Source of the DNA: Cohnella rhizoplanae
GTDB lineage: Bacteria > Bacillota > Bacilli > Paenibacillales > Paenibacillaceae
Assembly: GCF_948329515.1 (NCBI RefSeq)
Contig: NZ_CAOJCN010000001.1
Coordinates: 248,001 to 312,000, forward strand
Direction: 5' to 3'
DNA length: 64,000 bases
A model generated the notes under the pieces. That model saw only the letters and a program-made list of their open reading frames with translations, had not been told where the DNA came from and did no database searches. Made by a program: the position numbers and the translations under genes. Shown one piece after another: positions 47,590 through 56,322 of this stretch (its first letter is position 1; every line of letters begins with the position of its first letter).

Positions 47590-47740
47590 ATGTCCGCGAA
47601 TCGCAGAAATCGCGGCAGACCTCGTACCCGCGTGCAATTAAGCGTTTGCACGGCGGAGGCGACAAGCAGGCCCATACCTGCTATATTGGTAAAAAAGCGA
47701 TGCGCGCCCGCGGGCCGCGGGCAAAGGAAGGTGTTGGAAC

Positions 47741-49051
47741 GTGACGCGCCGCAAGTCAGTCGTCGTGCTCATGCTGCTCATGCTGGCGGTGCTGCTCACT
47801 TCGCCATGGGCTTCTGCGCCCAAGCCGGATCGGATGCCCGACGCGACGTCGGAAGGTCAGGAAGATGTCGCGGCCGCGCCGGTCATGGCCGAGCAGCCGG
47901 TCGAGCTGGTCGTCAAGATCGTACAGGACGAGGAAGCGTTCCGATTGCTCCAGCGGCAGTCGGAAGCGTTCGAGCGCACGCATACGGACGTGCGCGTCCG
48001 ACTGGAGCGGATCGATCCCTCCGGCGCGGCCGGCCTGCTCGAGGATTGGCGTCAGGCAGCGGGCGATGCGGACGCGGCGCTCGTACCGAGCCTGTGGGTG
48101 AAGCGGATCGCCGTCTCCGGCGGTCTGCTGCCGGCGGATTCCGCGTTCGAGGGCGACGCGCTGTCCGAACAGTTCGAAGCGGTCATCGCGCCGCTCAAGT
48201 GGAACGGTTATATGTGGGGCGTACCGCACCATATGGATCCTTATGTCGTGGTGTGGAACCGCGCGCGGCTGTCTGCTGGCGCGCGCCCGGACGGCAGCGA
48301 GCTGACGCTGCCGCTGGGGGCCGACGACTGGGCGCCGCTGGGCACGGAGCTGGCTGGCGAGGGCAGCCGGCCTTGGCTGGCGATCGACGAGTCCGATCCT
48401 GCGGCGCTGGTTACGTGGACGGGCGCCGCGACGGGCCTTAGGCCGGACCTGTTGCTCGGCGAGGCGACCGGAGAATGGGGGACCGGACCCGGGGCGGCGC
48501 TGCTGGACACGCTGCGCGGATTCGCGGGCGCGTTGCGCGCCCCGGACCGCAGCCCTGCGTTCTGGCAAGCGATGGCCGCCGGCCAATACGCTGCGGCCGT
48601 CATGCGCCTGTCGGTGGCCGAGACCGGCATTGCGGGCCTTGATAAGGTGCAGGCGGCAGGCCTGGCGATCGACCGGAGCGGCTGGGACAAGGCGTATGCG
48701 TTCGACGGAGGCGCTTCGTTCGTGATCGGAGCGGGCACGGAGAGCGAGAGCGCGGCCAGAACCTGGATCGCCGCGATGACAGGGGAGCGGCTTCAGCTCG
48801 ACAATTATGAAGAGGAAGGATACCTGCCCGTGTATAGGTCCGCCTATCTCGGGTATCCCGGCTTGCCCAATCTAACGGGAAGGGGCCGGCAGCAGTTCCC
48901 GAATCGGGAGCCTGCCGCCGGCCCGGAATGGCCGCTGCTCATGCAGAAGTTCGGACTCTATTGGGCGGACTGGAGACAGGGCAGGCTCGCCATCGCGGAA
49001 TGGCCGGCGCGGTGGCGCGGCTTACTTGCCGAGCTTCAGCTTCACGATTAG
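47741..49051 (+). CDS. extracellular solute-binding-like protein, no transporter nearby
   Basis: A 436-aa exported protein. A basic start and hydrophobic segment (residues 5-25) form a signal peptide or anchor without a lipobox Cys. The body has the spacing of family-1 solute-binding proteins: AFERTHTDVRVRLERID, then DADAALVPSLWVKRIAVSGGL and WNGYMWGVPHHMDPYVVVWN. No ABC permease or ATPase lies nearby, so the partner is unknown. Its last 30 nt overlap the 3' end of the converging gene. Sugar or peptide binding is only a family-level guess. Confidence 0.7.
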   Translation: MTRRKSVVVLMLLMLAVLLTSPWASAPKPDRMPDATSEGQEDVAAAPVMAEQPVELVVKIVQDEEAFRLLQRQSEAFERTHTDVRVRLERIDPSGAAGLLEDWRQAAGDADAALVPSLWVKRIAVSGGLLPADSAFEGDALSEQFEAVIAPLKWNGYMWGVPHHMDPYVVVWNRARLSAGARPDGSELTLPLGADDWAPLGTELAGEGSRPWLAIDESDPAALVTWTGAATGLRPDLLLGEATGEWGTGPGAALLDTLRGFAGALRAPDRSPAFWQAMAAGQYAAAVMRLSVAETGIAGLDKVQAAGLAIDRSGWDKAYAFDGGASFVIGAGTESESAARTWIAAMTGERLQLDNYEEEGYLPVYRSAYLGYPGLPNLTGRGRQQFPNREPAAGPEWPLLMQKFGLYWADWRQGRLAIAEWPARWRGLLAELQLHD

Positions 49052-50113
49052 CTTGCCGTCTTCGAGGCTGACGCTGTCCGCCTTCAAATAGGACATGACC
49101 TGCTGCGGATAGAAGCCGAGGTCGAAGTTCCGGACGAGATCGTCCCGGGTCGTATCGGGCAGCGCAAATCCGTTGAAGACCAATTTATCCATATGGAACA
49201 TGATGGCGTTTTTCGGTTCGTTTACGACCGCGTAGCTTCCTTCGACGGAGACTTCCATGCTGCCGCTTTTGCCGTGCAGTGACAGCAGGTTCGGCTTAAA
49301 GGCGATGCTGAAATCCTTGAGCAGCTCGCTTTGCGCATGCAAGAATTCGTTCAGCTGGACGTCCGTCAGGGTGAGCGTCGTCGACAAGCCTTTCGTTTTG
49401 AGCGCTTCCGGGTGCTTCTGGATCCAGTCCGGCAGCTTGTTCATCGCCTTGGCCAGCGCGCCGAAGTGGCGCCGAACCTCGTACAATCCCGCGTTTTCCC
49501 AATATGCCTGCATTTCCTCCAGCTGCTTGCGCGCCAGCGCCGGATCCTCGCTTCCGTCGATCGCCCGCTCGATCGCCAGCTGCAGCGCCGCGACCCGGTC
49601 CCGCTGACGCTCGAGGTCCGCGGCTACTCGCGCAAGCTCGTCCTTGTCTCTTCTCAGCTTGTCCTGCCCCGCACGGATCTCTTCGTATTCCCGATTGAAG
49701 TCCGCCAGCGTACGCCGGTCGGCCTCGAAGATCGTATCCATCAGGTCCCAGCTCCTCAGCAGCGCGGACCACGATTTAAAGCTGACGAGGACGCCGAGCA
49801 TCGCTTCCTTTTGACCCATATAATAAGCGCGCAGCACGCGCCCCGCTTTTTCGCGCTGCGCCGCGATGGCAATCTGCCGCTCCGCGAGCTTCGTTTCGTT
49901 TTGCGCGATGCTTCGCTCGGCTTCCTTCCGCAGTCCCGAGATCCGCTCGATCTCCCGATCGATCTCGACGACGCTGAGCCCGTTCTCGAGCAGCTGCCTG
50001 GTCGTGTCGGAGAGCGGCTCCGCGTAGACGGGGGGCGGCTCCAGCGGGTTTCTCCCGGTGAAAAGCAATGCGAAAAGCAAAAGCGCGGCAGCGATCGTCG
50101 CCAATCTCCGCAT
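49022..50113 (-). CDS. secreted coiled-coil protein of unknown function
   Basis: A 363-aa protein with a signal peptide (RLATIAAALLLFALLF, residues 3-18). Residues about 40-200 are mostly coiled coil (ERISGLRKEAERSIAQNETK, RRDKDELARVAADLERQRDR), similar in form to the N-terminal part of PcsB/CwlO-type hydrolase regulators. The C-terminal half (about 230-363) is beta-rich and lacks NlpC/P60, CHAP or M23 motifs, so no enzyme activity is visible. GGGAGGAAGGAGGG precedes the ATG. It converges with, and overlaps by 30 nt, the solute-binding-like gene. I do not recognise a named family. Confidence 0.7.
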   Translation of the reverse strand: MRRLATIAAALLLFALLFTGRNPLEPPPVYAEPLSDTTRQLLENGLSVVEIDREIERISGLRKEAERSIAQNETKLAERQIAIAAQREKAGRVLRAYYMGQKEAMLGVLVSFKSWSALLRSWDLMDTIFEADRRTLADFNREYEEIRAGQDKLRRDKDELARVAADLERQRDRVAALQLAIERAIDGSEDPALARKQLEEMQAYWENAGLYEVRRHFGALAKAMNKLPDWIQKHPEALKTKGLSTTLTLTDVQLNEFLHAQSELLKDFSIAFKPNLLSLHGKSGSMEVSVEGSYAVVNEPKNAIMFHMDKLVFNGFALPDTTRDDLVRNFDLGFYPQQVMSYLKADSVSLEDGKLIVKLKLGK

Positions 50114-50192
50114 CGGTCCCTCCTTCCTCCCGGCAGACGGGTGCGGCGGTAGTCAAGCTTATGCGTATTTCTTTCATTATAGACGATAAACA

Positions 50193-50216
50193 AGCCCCGC
50201 GCTGAAAGCGGGGGCT
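50193..50216 (-). terminator. second hairpin downstream of the DUF2626-like gene
   Basis: CCCCGC pairs with GCGGGG around GCTGAAA; on the minus strand the stem is followed by TTGTTTATCG. It may back up the terminator at 50262-50291. Confidence 0.5.
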
Positions 50217-50261
50217 CTGAAATCGCGCGGCTCGAACGGACGGAAACCGCAAGAAGACGCT

Positions 50262-50291
50262 AAAAAGGCCGGAGCGGTTAGCTCCGGCCTT
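50262..50291 (-). terminator. terminator of the DUF2626-like gene
   Basis: On the minus strand AAGGCCGGAGC pairs with GCTCCGGCCTT around TAACC, followed by five T. Confidence 0.85.
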
Positions 50292-50304
50292 CAGGCGCCC
50301 GACG

Positions 50305-50541
50305 TTAAGCCGGCAAGCCCATCTCGAATACGGACCAGTAAGTAAAGCCGAGGAAAGCGATGATCATATAGCCCCAGAACATGAAGACGTATGTGCGCTC
50401 CGTGAACTTCAAGTAACCGAGCAAGAAGAAGGCGGCCGTCTGGATAAAGAATAGAAGCGCCATTTCGTACATATCGCCCGCAAACGACATGAGCGCGATC
50501 ACGAGCGTCCAGAACCCAAGCATCCGGAACATGCGTGCCAT
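50305..50541 (-). CDS. small membrane protein, DUF2626-like
   Basis: A 78-aa protein with three hydrophobic segments. The pattern (MARMFRMLGFWT, DMYEMALLFFIQTAAFFLLG, GYLKFTERTYVFMFWGY) fits the DUF2626/YqgY family of Bacillales, of unknown function. AAGGGGG precedes the ATG, a promoter lies upstream and a terminator downstream, so it forms a single-gene unit. Confidence 0.78.
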   Translation of the reverse strand: MARMFRMLGFWTLVIALMSFAGDMYEMALLFFIQTAAFFLLGYLKFTERTYVFMFWGYMIIAFLGFTYWSVFEMGLPA

Positions 50542-50585
50542 GGTAATCCCCCTTCAGCGTTTCGCTAACCATTTTTCTACAGCAT

Positions 50586-50615
50586 ATTATACCCACGGTT
50601 CGGGGGCAGTGTAAA
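50586..50615 (-). promoter_or_regulatory. SigmaA promoter of the DUF2626-like gene
   Basis: On the minus strand TTTACA (50615-50610), an 18-bp spacer and TATAAT (50591-50586) lie 45 nt before the start codon. Confidence 0.65.
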
Positions 50616-50845
50616 CGGGGATTCGTGACGAAATGGCAAACTTTTCGTCCAAGCCTAGTATGCCGACCTTCCGTGCCGCTATTCATGCTCGATTCTATAT
50701 TCTCATCGACAGCCGGATCAAGGTATACGACGGGCAAAAATGGATATACCTAGAGGTATCCGATAGATTCTATGATTTCTATCACGGGCATACAGATAAA
50801 AAAAGAAAGCAAGCTAAGCGAGCGATAGAGGAGGGAATAGACCGC
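50616..50845 (+). other. region upstream of rsfA with a palindrome, no gene called
   Basis: The rsfA frame is open back to 50633, but the translated part is not like RsfA, and the good ribosome site GAGGAGGGA sits just before 50846. A palindrome ATACCT-AG-AGGTAT (50746-50759) could be an operator. I found no convincing SigmaF or SigmaG promoter by eye. Confidence 0.4.
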
Positions 50846-51499
50846 ATGGCGGCTATTAGACAAGATGCATGGAGCGCGGATGACGATCTGATTCTGGCGG
50901 AGATAACCCTTCGCCACATACGGGAGGGCAGCACGCAGCTCGCCGCGTTCGAAGAAGTGGGACAGCGGATCGCGAGGACGGCCGCGGCATGCGGGTTCCG
51001 CTGGAACAGCTGCGTCCGCAAGCGCTACGACGATGCGATCAGCATCTCCAAGCAGCAACGGCAAAAACGCAATTATCTCAAAAAGCAGGGAGCCATACCG
51101 CTGCCGTCCGAAGAGCGCCTGGAGCTGCCCGCGGGGGAAGAAGGAGGCGCCGCCAAAGGCGAGTTGATCGGTTCCGATGCGCTGAGCCTGGAGGCGGTGA
51201 TCCGCTATCTGAAGCAATGGAAGGGTTCCGTTCAGGAGCTCGGCAAGCAGGTGAAGCAGCAGGAGAAGGAATTGAGAGAAAAAGAAGAACAGATCGCGGC
51301 GCTGAGGGAAATCAACGACCGGCTCTCCAAGCAGGCGAACGCGGCGCAGACGGACTATCAGGTGGTCAACGATGACTATAAGGCGCTGATCCGCATCATG
51401 GACCGCGCGCGACGGCTTGCGATATTGTCCGAAGAGTCGGAAGAAGAAAAAGCGAGATTCAAGATGGACGCCAACGGCAACCTCGAGCGGATCGAATAG
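50846..51499 (+). CDS. rsfA: RsfA-like prespore transcription factor
   Basis: A 217-aa protein. The Myb-like N-terminal domain contains [20 protein letters not shown] and [20 protein letters not shown], nearly the RsfA sequence as I recall it. A long coiled coil follows (about 120-180, [20 protein letters not shown]). RsfA regulates a subset of SigmaF genes in the forespore; the gene is called ylbO in older maps. ATG at 50846 has GAGGAGGGA 9 nt upstream. Confidence 0.88.
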   Translation: MAAIRQDAWSADDDLILAEITLRHIREGSTQLAAFEEVGQRIARTAAACGFRWNSCVRKRYDDAISISKQQRQKRNYLKKQGAIPLPSEERLELPAGEEGGAAKGELIGSDALSLEAVIRYLKQWKGSVQELGKQVKQQEKELREKEEQIAALREINDRLSKQANAAQTDYQVVNDDYKALIRIMDRARRLAILSEESEEEKARFKMDANGNLERIE

Positions 51500-51577
51500 C
51501 CGCGAACGGATAGACGGAATCGAATACGCGAGCTTGAATAGTCGGGAATAGAAGCGTTATCAAAGAAAGATTACGGG

Positions 51578-51620
51578 CAAGCCGCGCCGCGCTGCAACTA
51601 GCGCCGGAGCGGCTTGTTTG
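51578..51620 (+). terminator. terminator after rsfA
   Basis: CAAGCCGC (51578-51585) pairs with GCGGCTTG (51609-51616); an inner GCGCT/AGCGC stem strengthens it, and TTTG follows. Confidence 0.65.
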
Positions 51621-51735
51621 CGTCCGCTGGGCCGCCGGCCGTTGTGCGCGGGGGCCGGACATTGTATGGTATTTATTGGACGCGGTTCGCCCGCAAATAG
51701 CGGCATACGATCACCGAGGTAGAGGAGGAGTCACA

Positions 51736-52701
51736 TTGGAAGGCGTGCAGATTATCGGCGGCGGGGCGATCGGACTGCTGCTGGCAGGAAGGCTGGCGGC
51801 GTCCGGCGTGCTCGTATGCGTCAGAACGAGAACGCGCGAGCAGGCGGACGAACTGGCGGCGGAGGGCGTAGCCGTATTGTCGGCGCTCGGCGATGCCGAT
51901 CTGCGCGCCATCGTGGAAGCCGCACCGCTGGCCGACGGAATGGCCGGTATGCCGGAGGTCGCGCTGCTCGCCGTCAAGCAGACCGCGCTCACGCCGGACT
52001 TTCTCGATCTGCTGGACGCGGCGCTGCCGCCCCGGGCCGTCGTGACAGCTTTTTGCAACGGCATCGGCCATACCGATCTGCTGACGGAGCGTATGCCCGG
52101 CCGACCGGTGCTGGCTGCAGTGACGACCGAGGCCTCGCTGCGTCTCGGCGCGGCGACCGTGCGCCATACGGGCAGGGGCGAGATTTGGCTCGGCCCGGCG
52201 CCGCTCTTTGAGCGCGGAGACGCCGCTTATGCGGCCGGCGAAGAGAAAGAGGCGGCGGCGCTCGCCGCTGCGCTGCGGCAGGCAGGATTTACCGCTTCGG
52301 CGTCGAATCATATGGCGGAGAGAATGCTGCGGAAACTGCTCAGCAATGCCGTCGTCAATCCGCTGACGGCGCTGCTCCGGGTGCCCAACGGGGAATTGGT
52401 TCGGCCGCCCGCGCGCGCAGAGCTCGTGCGGAGGCTGTTCGACGAGACGCTGGCCGTGCTCCGCGCATGCGGGCTGCGAGCGAACGCGGGCCTGTGGGAG
52501 GAGCTGCTCGACCTGTGCGAGCGAACCGCCGCCAACCGCTCCTCCATGCTGCAGGACGTGCTGGCGGGCAGGCCGACGGAGATCATGGCCATCAACGGCG
52601 CCGTCGCCAAGCTGGCCGCGCTGAAGGGGCTGGCGGCGCCATATAACGAGTCGGTAACCGCGCTGGTGTCGGCGCTGCGCGGCGAGGATAGAGAAGGGTG
52701 A
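51736..52701 (+). CDS. panE: 2-dehydropantoate 2-reductase
   Basis: A 321-aa ketopantoate reductase of pantothenate/CoA synthesis. The TTG at 51736 follows AGAGGAGGAG and puts IIGGGAIGLLLAGRL, the NADPH-binding turn, at residues 6-20. LAVKQTAL carries the conserved VK region and LRKLLSNAVVNPLTALLRV the catalytic Lys and Asn. The frame is open 60 nt upstream but without a ribosome site. The stop overlaps the next start as GTGA. It is the ylbQ-type gene by position. Confidence 0.9.
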   Translation: MEGVQIIGGGAIGLLLAGRLAASGVLVCVRTRTREQADELAAEGVAVLSALGDADLRAIVEAAPLADGMAGMPEVALLAVKQTALTPDFLDLLDAALPPRAVVTAFCNGIGHTDLLTERMPGRPVLAAVTTEASLRLGAATVRHTGRGEIWLGPAPLFERGDAAYAAGEEKEAAALAAALRQAGFTASASNHMAERMLRKLLSNAVVNPLTALLRVPNGELVRPPARAELVRRLFDETLAVLRACGLRANAGLWEELLDLCERTAANRSSMLQDVLAGRPTEIMAINGAVAKLAALKGLAAPYNESVTALVSALRGEDREG

Positions 52702-53108
52702 GTGAACGCGCAATGTGGAATGCGCTAGTATCCGCGTACGCCGTATTGGCCATCGGCTCCGTCATTCCGTTCGCGGCCATATTCGGCATCTCGTCCGTGC
52801 AGACGGGCGACAAGAAGCGCGCGATGGGGCTTGCGATGGACATGACGACGATCTTCCTCATCGGCATCGTCAGCGTGCTGCTCAATCAGGCGTTCGGCAT
52901 ACATATGGGTTTTTATATCATTTTGCTTTTCATGCTGCTCGGCGCGGGTCTCATCGGCAACGCGCAATACCGGCTTCGCGGCAAGGTCGACGGCCTTAAG
53001 CTGTTCCGGGCGATCTGGCGGCTGTCGTTTTTCGGCCTTGCGGCGTTATACGTGCTGCTCATGCTCGTGCAGATCGTCCGGTTTTTCGCGCAGGGTGACT
53101 GGCAATGA
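52698..53108 (+). CDS. DUF3397-like membrane protein
   Basis: A 136-aa protein with about four membrane segments (10-31, 45-66, 70-86 and 106-128), a GTG start and overlap with the panE stop. The position between panE and bshC and the pattern (RLSFFGLAALYVLLML at the end) match the DUF3397 family of Bacillales. Function is unknown. A terminator follows. Confidence 0.72.
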   Translation: MSERAMWNALVSAYAVLAIGSVIPFAAIFGISSVQTGDKKRAMGLAMDMTTIFLIGIVSVLLNQAFGIHMGFYIILLFMLLGAGLIGNAQYRLRGKVDGLKLFRAIWRLSFFGLAALYVLLMLVQIVRFFAQGDWQ

Positions 53109-53125
53109 TCGGACCCTCCGGCCAT

Positions 53126-53168
53126 AGCCCCTCCGCTCGCGTCAGCGAGGCGGCGGGGCTTTGTTTTC
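53126..53168 (+). terminator. terminator between the DUF3397-like gene and bshC
   Basis: AGCCCC-CCGC-CGC pairs with GCG-GGCGG-GGGGCT around GTCA, with small bulges, followed by TTGTTTTC. Confidence 0.8.
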
Positions 53169-53240
53169 ATTTCTTTGACGATATCCGGCCGCTTCATGTA
53201 CAATCGTGAATGACACCATTCGGACGGGAGGTTGTCCGGG

Positions 53241-54920
53241 ATGAATACGACTCCCTTTAATGACGGGACGGCGCAGTCTCTCTCCGAAACGTACCGACGC
53301 GGCGACGATCAAGTCGCTGCGCTCTTCGGAAGCGCCCACTGCAGTGATATAGAAGCATGGAGCAGGCGCGCAGCGCGGCTCGACCAAGGCGCGGGCGGCC
53401 GCGCGGACAGAAGACGGCTCGGCGAGGCGCTGGCCGATTACCAGCGCAGGCTCGATTCGGGCGCGCTCGCGCTGAAGCATGTCGAGGCGCTCGCGGGCGA
53501 AGGCGCGCTCGCCGTCGTCGGCGGACAGCAGGCCGGATTGTTCGGCGGTCCGCTGCTCATCGCTTACAAGGCGCTGACCGTGATTCAGGCGGCCAAGCAC
53601 GCGTCGCGAAGTCTGGGACGGCCGGTCGTGCCGGTATTTTGGATCGCCGGCGAAGACCACGACTTCGAGGAAGCCAACCACTTGTATGTCTCTCCGGGCG
53701 AGGGAGAGCCCCGCAAGGTCAAGCTGACCCGCCCGGAAGGGCCTCGCCATGCCGTCAGCAGGACGACGCTCGCCGCGGTAGACTGGGAGGTCGCGCTCAC
53801 GGAGCTGGCGCTGACGCTCCCCGATACCGAATTTAAACCGAATCTGCTGCGGCAGATCAGGGGATACGCGAGCGACGCGCCGACGCTGACCTTGGCGTTC
53901 GCCCGTCTGCTCTCCGATTGGTTCGCGGAGGACGGCCTCGTGCTGATGGATGCGGACGACCCTGCGATCCGGCGGCTCGAGGCAGGCATGTTCAGGGAGC
54001 TGGTCGTCCGCAGCGAGGAGCTCAGCGAGGCGCTGGCCGCCGGCGAGGCGTCCGTCAGACAGCTCGGGTACCCGATCCAGGCGGAATCCGCGCCGGACGG
54101 CGCCAACCTGTTCGTGCACGCGGAGCAGGGCCGGACGCTGCTGTTCAGACAGGGCGACCGGTTCGAGGACCGCAAGGGCGGACTCGCGTACGGCAGGGAC
54201 GAGCTGCTGCGGATGGCCGAGGAGCGCCCCGAGCAGCTGAGCAACAACGCGCTGTCCCGTCCGCTCATGCAGGACTACCTGTTGCCCGTGCTCGCCACGG
54301 TGCTAGGCCCTTCCGAGATCGCCTACTGGGCGTCGCTCGGCCCGGCCTTCGCGGCCTTCGGGCTGGAGATGCCGATCATCGTGCCGAGGCAGTCGTTCAC
54401 GTACCTGGAGCCGCAGGTCGAGAAGCTGCTGGCGAAGTACGGCGTCACCGCGGAGCAGATCGCTTCGGACGGCGGGCGGATGAGGAGCGATTGGCTCTCC
54501 GCGCAGGACACGTGGGATATCGGCGGCCGCTTCGCGGACGCCAGGGCGCGGTTCGGCGAGCTGTACGCGCCGCTCCTCGATATGGTGTCCCAGGTGGACC
54601 GGGGACTGGCGAAGCTCGGAGAGAGCAATATGTCGCTCATTCTCGAGCAGATTTCTTATCTCGAGCAGCGCACGGCCGGCGCGCTCGCGGGGCGCCACGA
54701 GGCCTCGCTGCGGCAGTGGGACCGGATGCTCCATTCGATCCGGCCGCTGGAACAGCCGCAGGAGCGCATCTACGGCATCGTACATTTTATCAACCGCTAC
54801 GGCACGGGCTGGCTGGCCGCCCTGCGGTGCATTCCGTTCGACGTTACGGGCGGCCATCGGCTGATGGCCCAGAAGCAGGCCGAGCCCGGCGGCCGACATC
54901 AGGAGGTTTGTTGTTCATGA
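53241..54920 (+). CDS. bshC: bacillithiol biosynthesis enzyme BshC
   Basis: A 559-aa protein of the BshC (YllA) family, thought to add cysteine to GlcN-malate in the last step of bacillithiol synthesis. The ATG at 53241 has CGGGAGG 9 nt upstream. Conserved parts are VVGGQQAGLFGGPLLIAYKA, VFWIAGEDHDFEEANHL and FLHARIR-like HFINRYGTGWL near the C-terminus, with a helical region around 380-470. Position just before the division cluster is usual for Bacillales, except that ahcY follows here. Confidence 0.94.
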   Translation: MNTTPFNDGTAQSLSETYRRGDDQVAALFGSAHCSDIEAWSRRAARLDQGAGGRADRRRLGEALADYQRRLDSGALALKHVEALAGEGALAVVGGQQAGLFGGPLLIAYKALTVIQAAKHASRSLGRPVVPVFWIAGEDHDFEEANHLYVSPGEGEPRKVKLTRPEGPRHAVSRTTLAAVDWEVALTELALTLPDTEFKPNLLRQIRGYASDAPTLTLAFARLLSDWFAEDGLVLMDADDPAIRRLEAGMFRELVVRSEELSEALAAGEASVRQLGYPIQAESAPDGANLFVHAEQGRTLLFRQGDRFEDRKGGLAYGRDELLRMAEERPEQLSNNALSRPLMQDYLLPVLATVLGPSEIAYWASLGPAFAAFGLEMPIIVPRQSFTYLEPQVEKLLAKYGVTAEQIASDGGRMRSDWLSAQDTWDIGGRFADARARFGELYAPLLDMVSQVDRGLAKLGESNMSLILEQISYLEQRTAGALAGRHEASLRQWDRMLHSIRPLEQPQERIYGIVHFINRYGTGWLAALRCIPFDVTGGHRLMAQKQAEPGGRHQEVCCS

Positions 54921-56182
54921 AAACGACGCTGTCCAGCATTATCCGCGATCCGTCGCTAGCGCGGGAAGGCAAGCTGAAAATCGATTGGGTCGAGGCGCAT
55001 ATGCCGGTGTTGAACCGCATTCGCGAGCAGTTCGCCAAGGATCTCCCTTTCAAGGGGCTGAAGGTGGCGATCTCGCTCCATCTGGAAGCGAAGACGGCTT
55101 ATCTGGCCAAGGTCGTCCAGGCAGGAGGCGCCGAGGTGGCGATCACCGGCAGCAACCCGCTCTCCACGCAGGACGACGTCTGCGCGGCGCTCGCCGAGGA
55201 CGGCATCGCCGTGTTCGCCAAGTACAACCCGACTCCGGAGGAGTATCACGGCCTGCTGGAGCGGACGCTCGAGACAAAGCCTGATCTCATCATCGACGAC
55301 GGCGGCGACCTCGTCACGATGCTCCATACGTCCCACCGCGACCTGCTGCCCGGCATCCGGGGCGGGGCCGAGGAGACGACGACCGGCATTCTGCGTCTCA
55401 AGGCCATGGAAAAGGACGGCTCGCTTCAATTTCCGATGGTGGCGGTGAACGACGCCTATTGCAAATACCTGTTCGACAACCGGTACGGCACCGGCCAATC
55501 CGTATGGGACGGCATCAACCGGACGACCAATCTGGTCGTCGCGGGCAAGACCGTCGTCGTTAACGGCTACGGCTGGTGCGGCAAGGGCGTCGCGCTCCGC
55601 GCGAAGGGACTCGGCGCGAACGTCGTCGTCACCGAAGTGGACGCCATCAAGGCGGTCGAGGCGTACATGGACGGCTTCACGGTGCTGTCGATGGACGAGG
55701 CGGCCAAGGTCGGCGAATTTTTCGTCACCGTCACAGGCAACAAAGACGTCATCACCGGCGCGCACATCGCGCAGATGAAGGACGGGGCGATCCTGTCCAA
55801 CGCAGGCCATTTCGACGTCGAAGTGAACCTCGTCGAGCTGGAGGCGATGTCGGAGTCGAAGCGCACCGTGCGCCGCAACATCGAGGAATACCGGCTGAAG
55901 GACGGCCGCAAGATCTACGTGCTCGCCGAGGGCCGTCTCGTCAATCTGGCAGCCGGCGACGGTCATCCTGCGGAGATCATGGATATGACGTTCGCGCTGC
56001 AGGCGCTCTCCCTGCGCTACGTGAACGAAAACTACGAAGCGATCGGCAAGCAGGTCGTTAAGGTGCCTTACGAGCTCGACGAGCGGGTGGCGAGAGCCAA
56101 GCTCGAATCGCTGGGCATCTCGATCGACGCGCTGAGCGAAGACCAGAAATCGTACTTGGACAGTTGGGCCGGGCACGAATAA
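54917..56182 (+). CDS. ahcY: adenosylhomocysteinase
   Basis: A 421-aa S-adenosylhomocysteine hydrolase, which gives adenosine and homocysteine in the methyl cycle. AGGAGG lies 10 nt before the ATG, which overlaps the bshC stop as ATGA. NAD binding is G217-x-G219-x-x-G222 (NGYGWCGKG). Substrate residues are seen in HLEAKTA (55-61), DDGGDLV, EETTTG and the K183/D187 pair. It is the shorter bacterial-archaeal form and ends YLDSWAGHE instead of the DHYRY tail of the long form. Many Bacillales use MtnN and LuxS instead. Confidence 0.94.
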   Translation: MKTTLSSIIRDPSLAREGKLKIDWVEAHMPVLNRIREQFAKDLPFKGLKVAISLHLEAKTAYLAKVVQAGGAEVAITGSNPLSTQDDVCAALAEDGIAVFAKYNPTPEEYHGLLERTLETKPDLIIDDGGDLVTMLHTSHRDLLPGIRGGAEETTTGILRLKAMEKDGSLQFPMVAVNDAYCKYLFDNRYGTGQSVWDGINRTTNLVVAGKTVVVNGYGWCGKGVALRAKGLGANVVVTEVDAIKAVEAYMDGFTVLSMDEAAKVGEFFVTVTGNKDVITGAHIAQMKDGAILSNAGHFDVEVNLVELEAMSESKRTVRRNIEEYRLKDGRKIYVLAEGRLVNLAAGDGHPAEIMDMTFALQALSLRYVNENYEAIGKQVVKVPYELDERVARAKLESLGISIDALSEDQKSYLDSWAGHE

Positions 56183-56216
56183 TGACGATTTTTTAATAAC
56201 CTAAAATATTTTACGG

Positions 56217-56250
56217 AAATCCTGCTTTCGAAGCAGGATTTCTTTTTTTT
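56217..56250 (+). terminator. terminator after ahcY
   Basis: AATCCTGCTT (56218-56227) pairs with AAGCAGGATT (56231-56240) around TCG, followed by TC and eight T. It separates bshC-ahcY from the division cluster. Confidence 0.93.
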
Positions 56251-56270
56251 TGCGCGAATAGTCATCATAA

Positions 56271-56310
56271 GTGGTTTAAAGTGGAGCAAAGTGGTGGAAT
56301 GTGGAGGGGG
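56271..56310 (+). promoter_or_regulatory. MraZ operator: four GTGG repeats at exact 10-bp spacing
   Basis: GTGG starts at 56271, 56281, 56291 and 56301; three of the four units end in AAA or AAT (GTGGtttAAA, GTGGagcAAA, GTGGtggAAT). MraZ proteins bind such direct repeats in front of their own gene and control the division cluster. The last unit overlaps the mraZ ribosome site, so binding could also limit translation or elongation. Confidence 0.8.
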
Positions 56311-56322
56311 TGCGCAGCGGTC

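Noticed and set aside
53918..54916. Upstream extension of the ahcY frame into bshC (754 codons in total)
   Set aside because: The upstream part overlaps bshC in another frame and has Arg/Gly-rich composition; AGGAGG and the overlap ATG at 54917 fix the true start.
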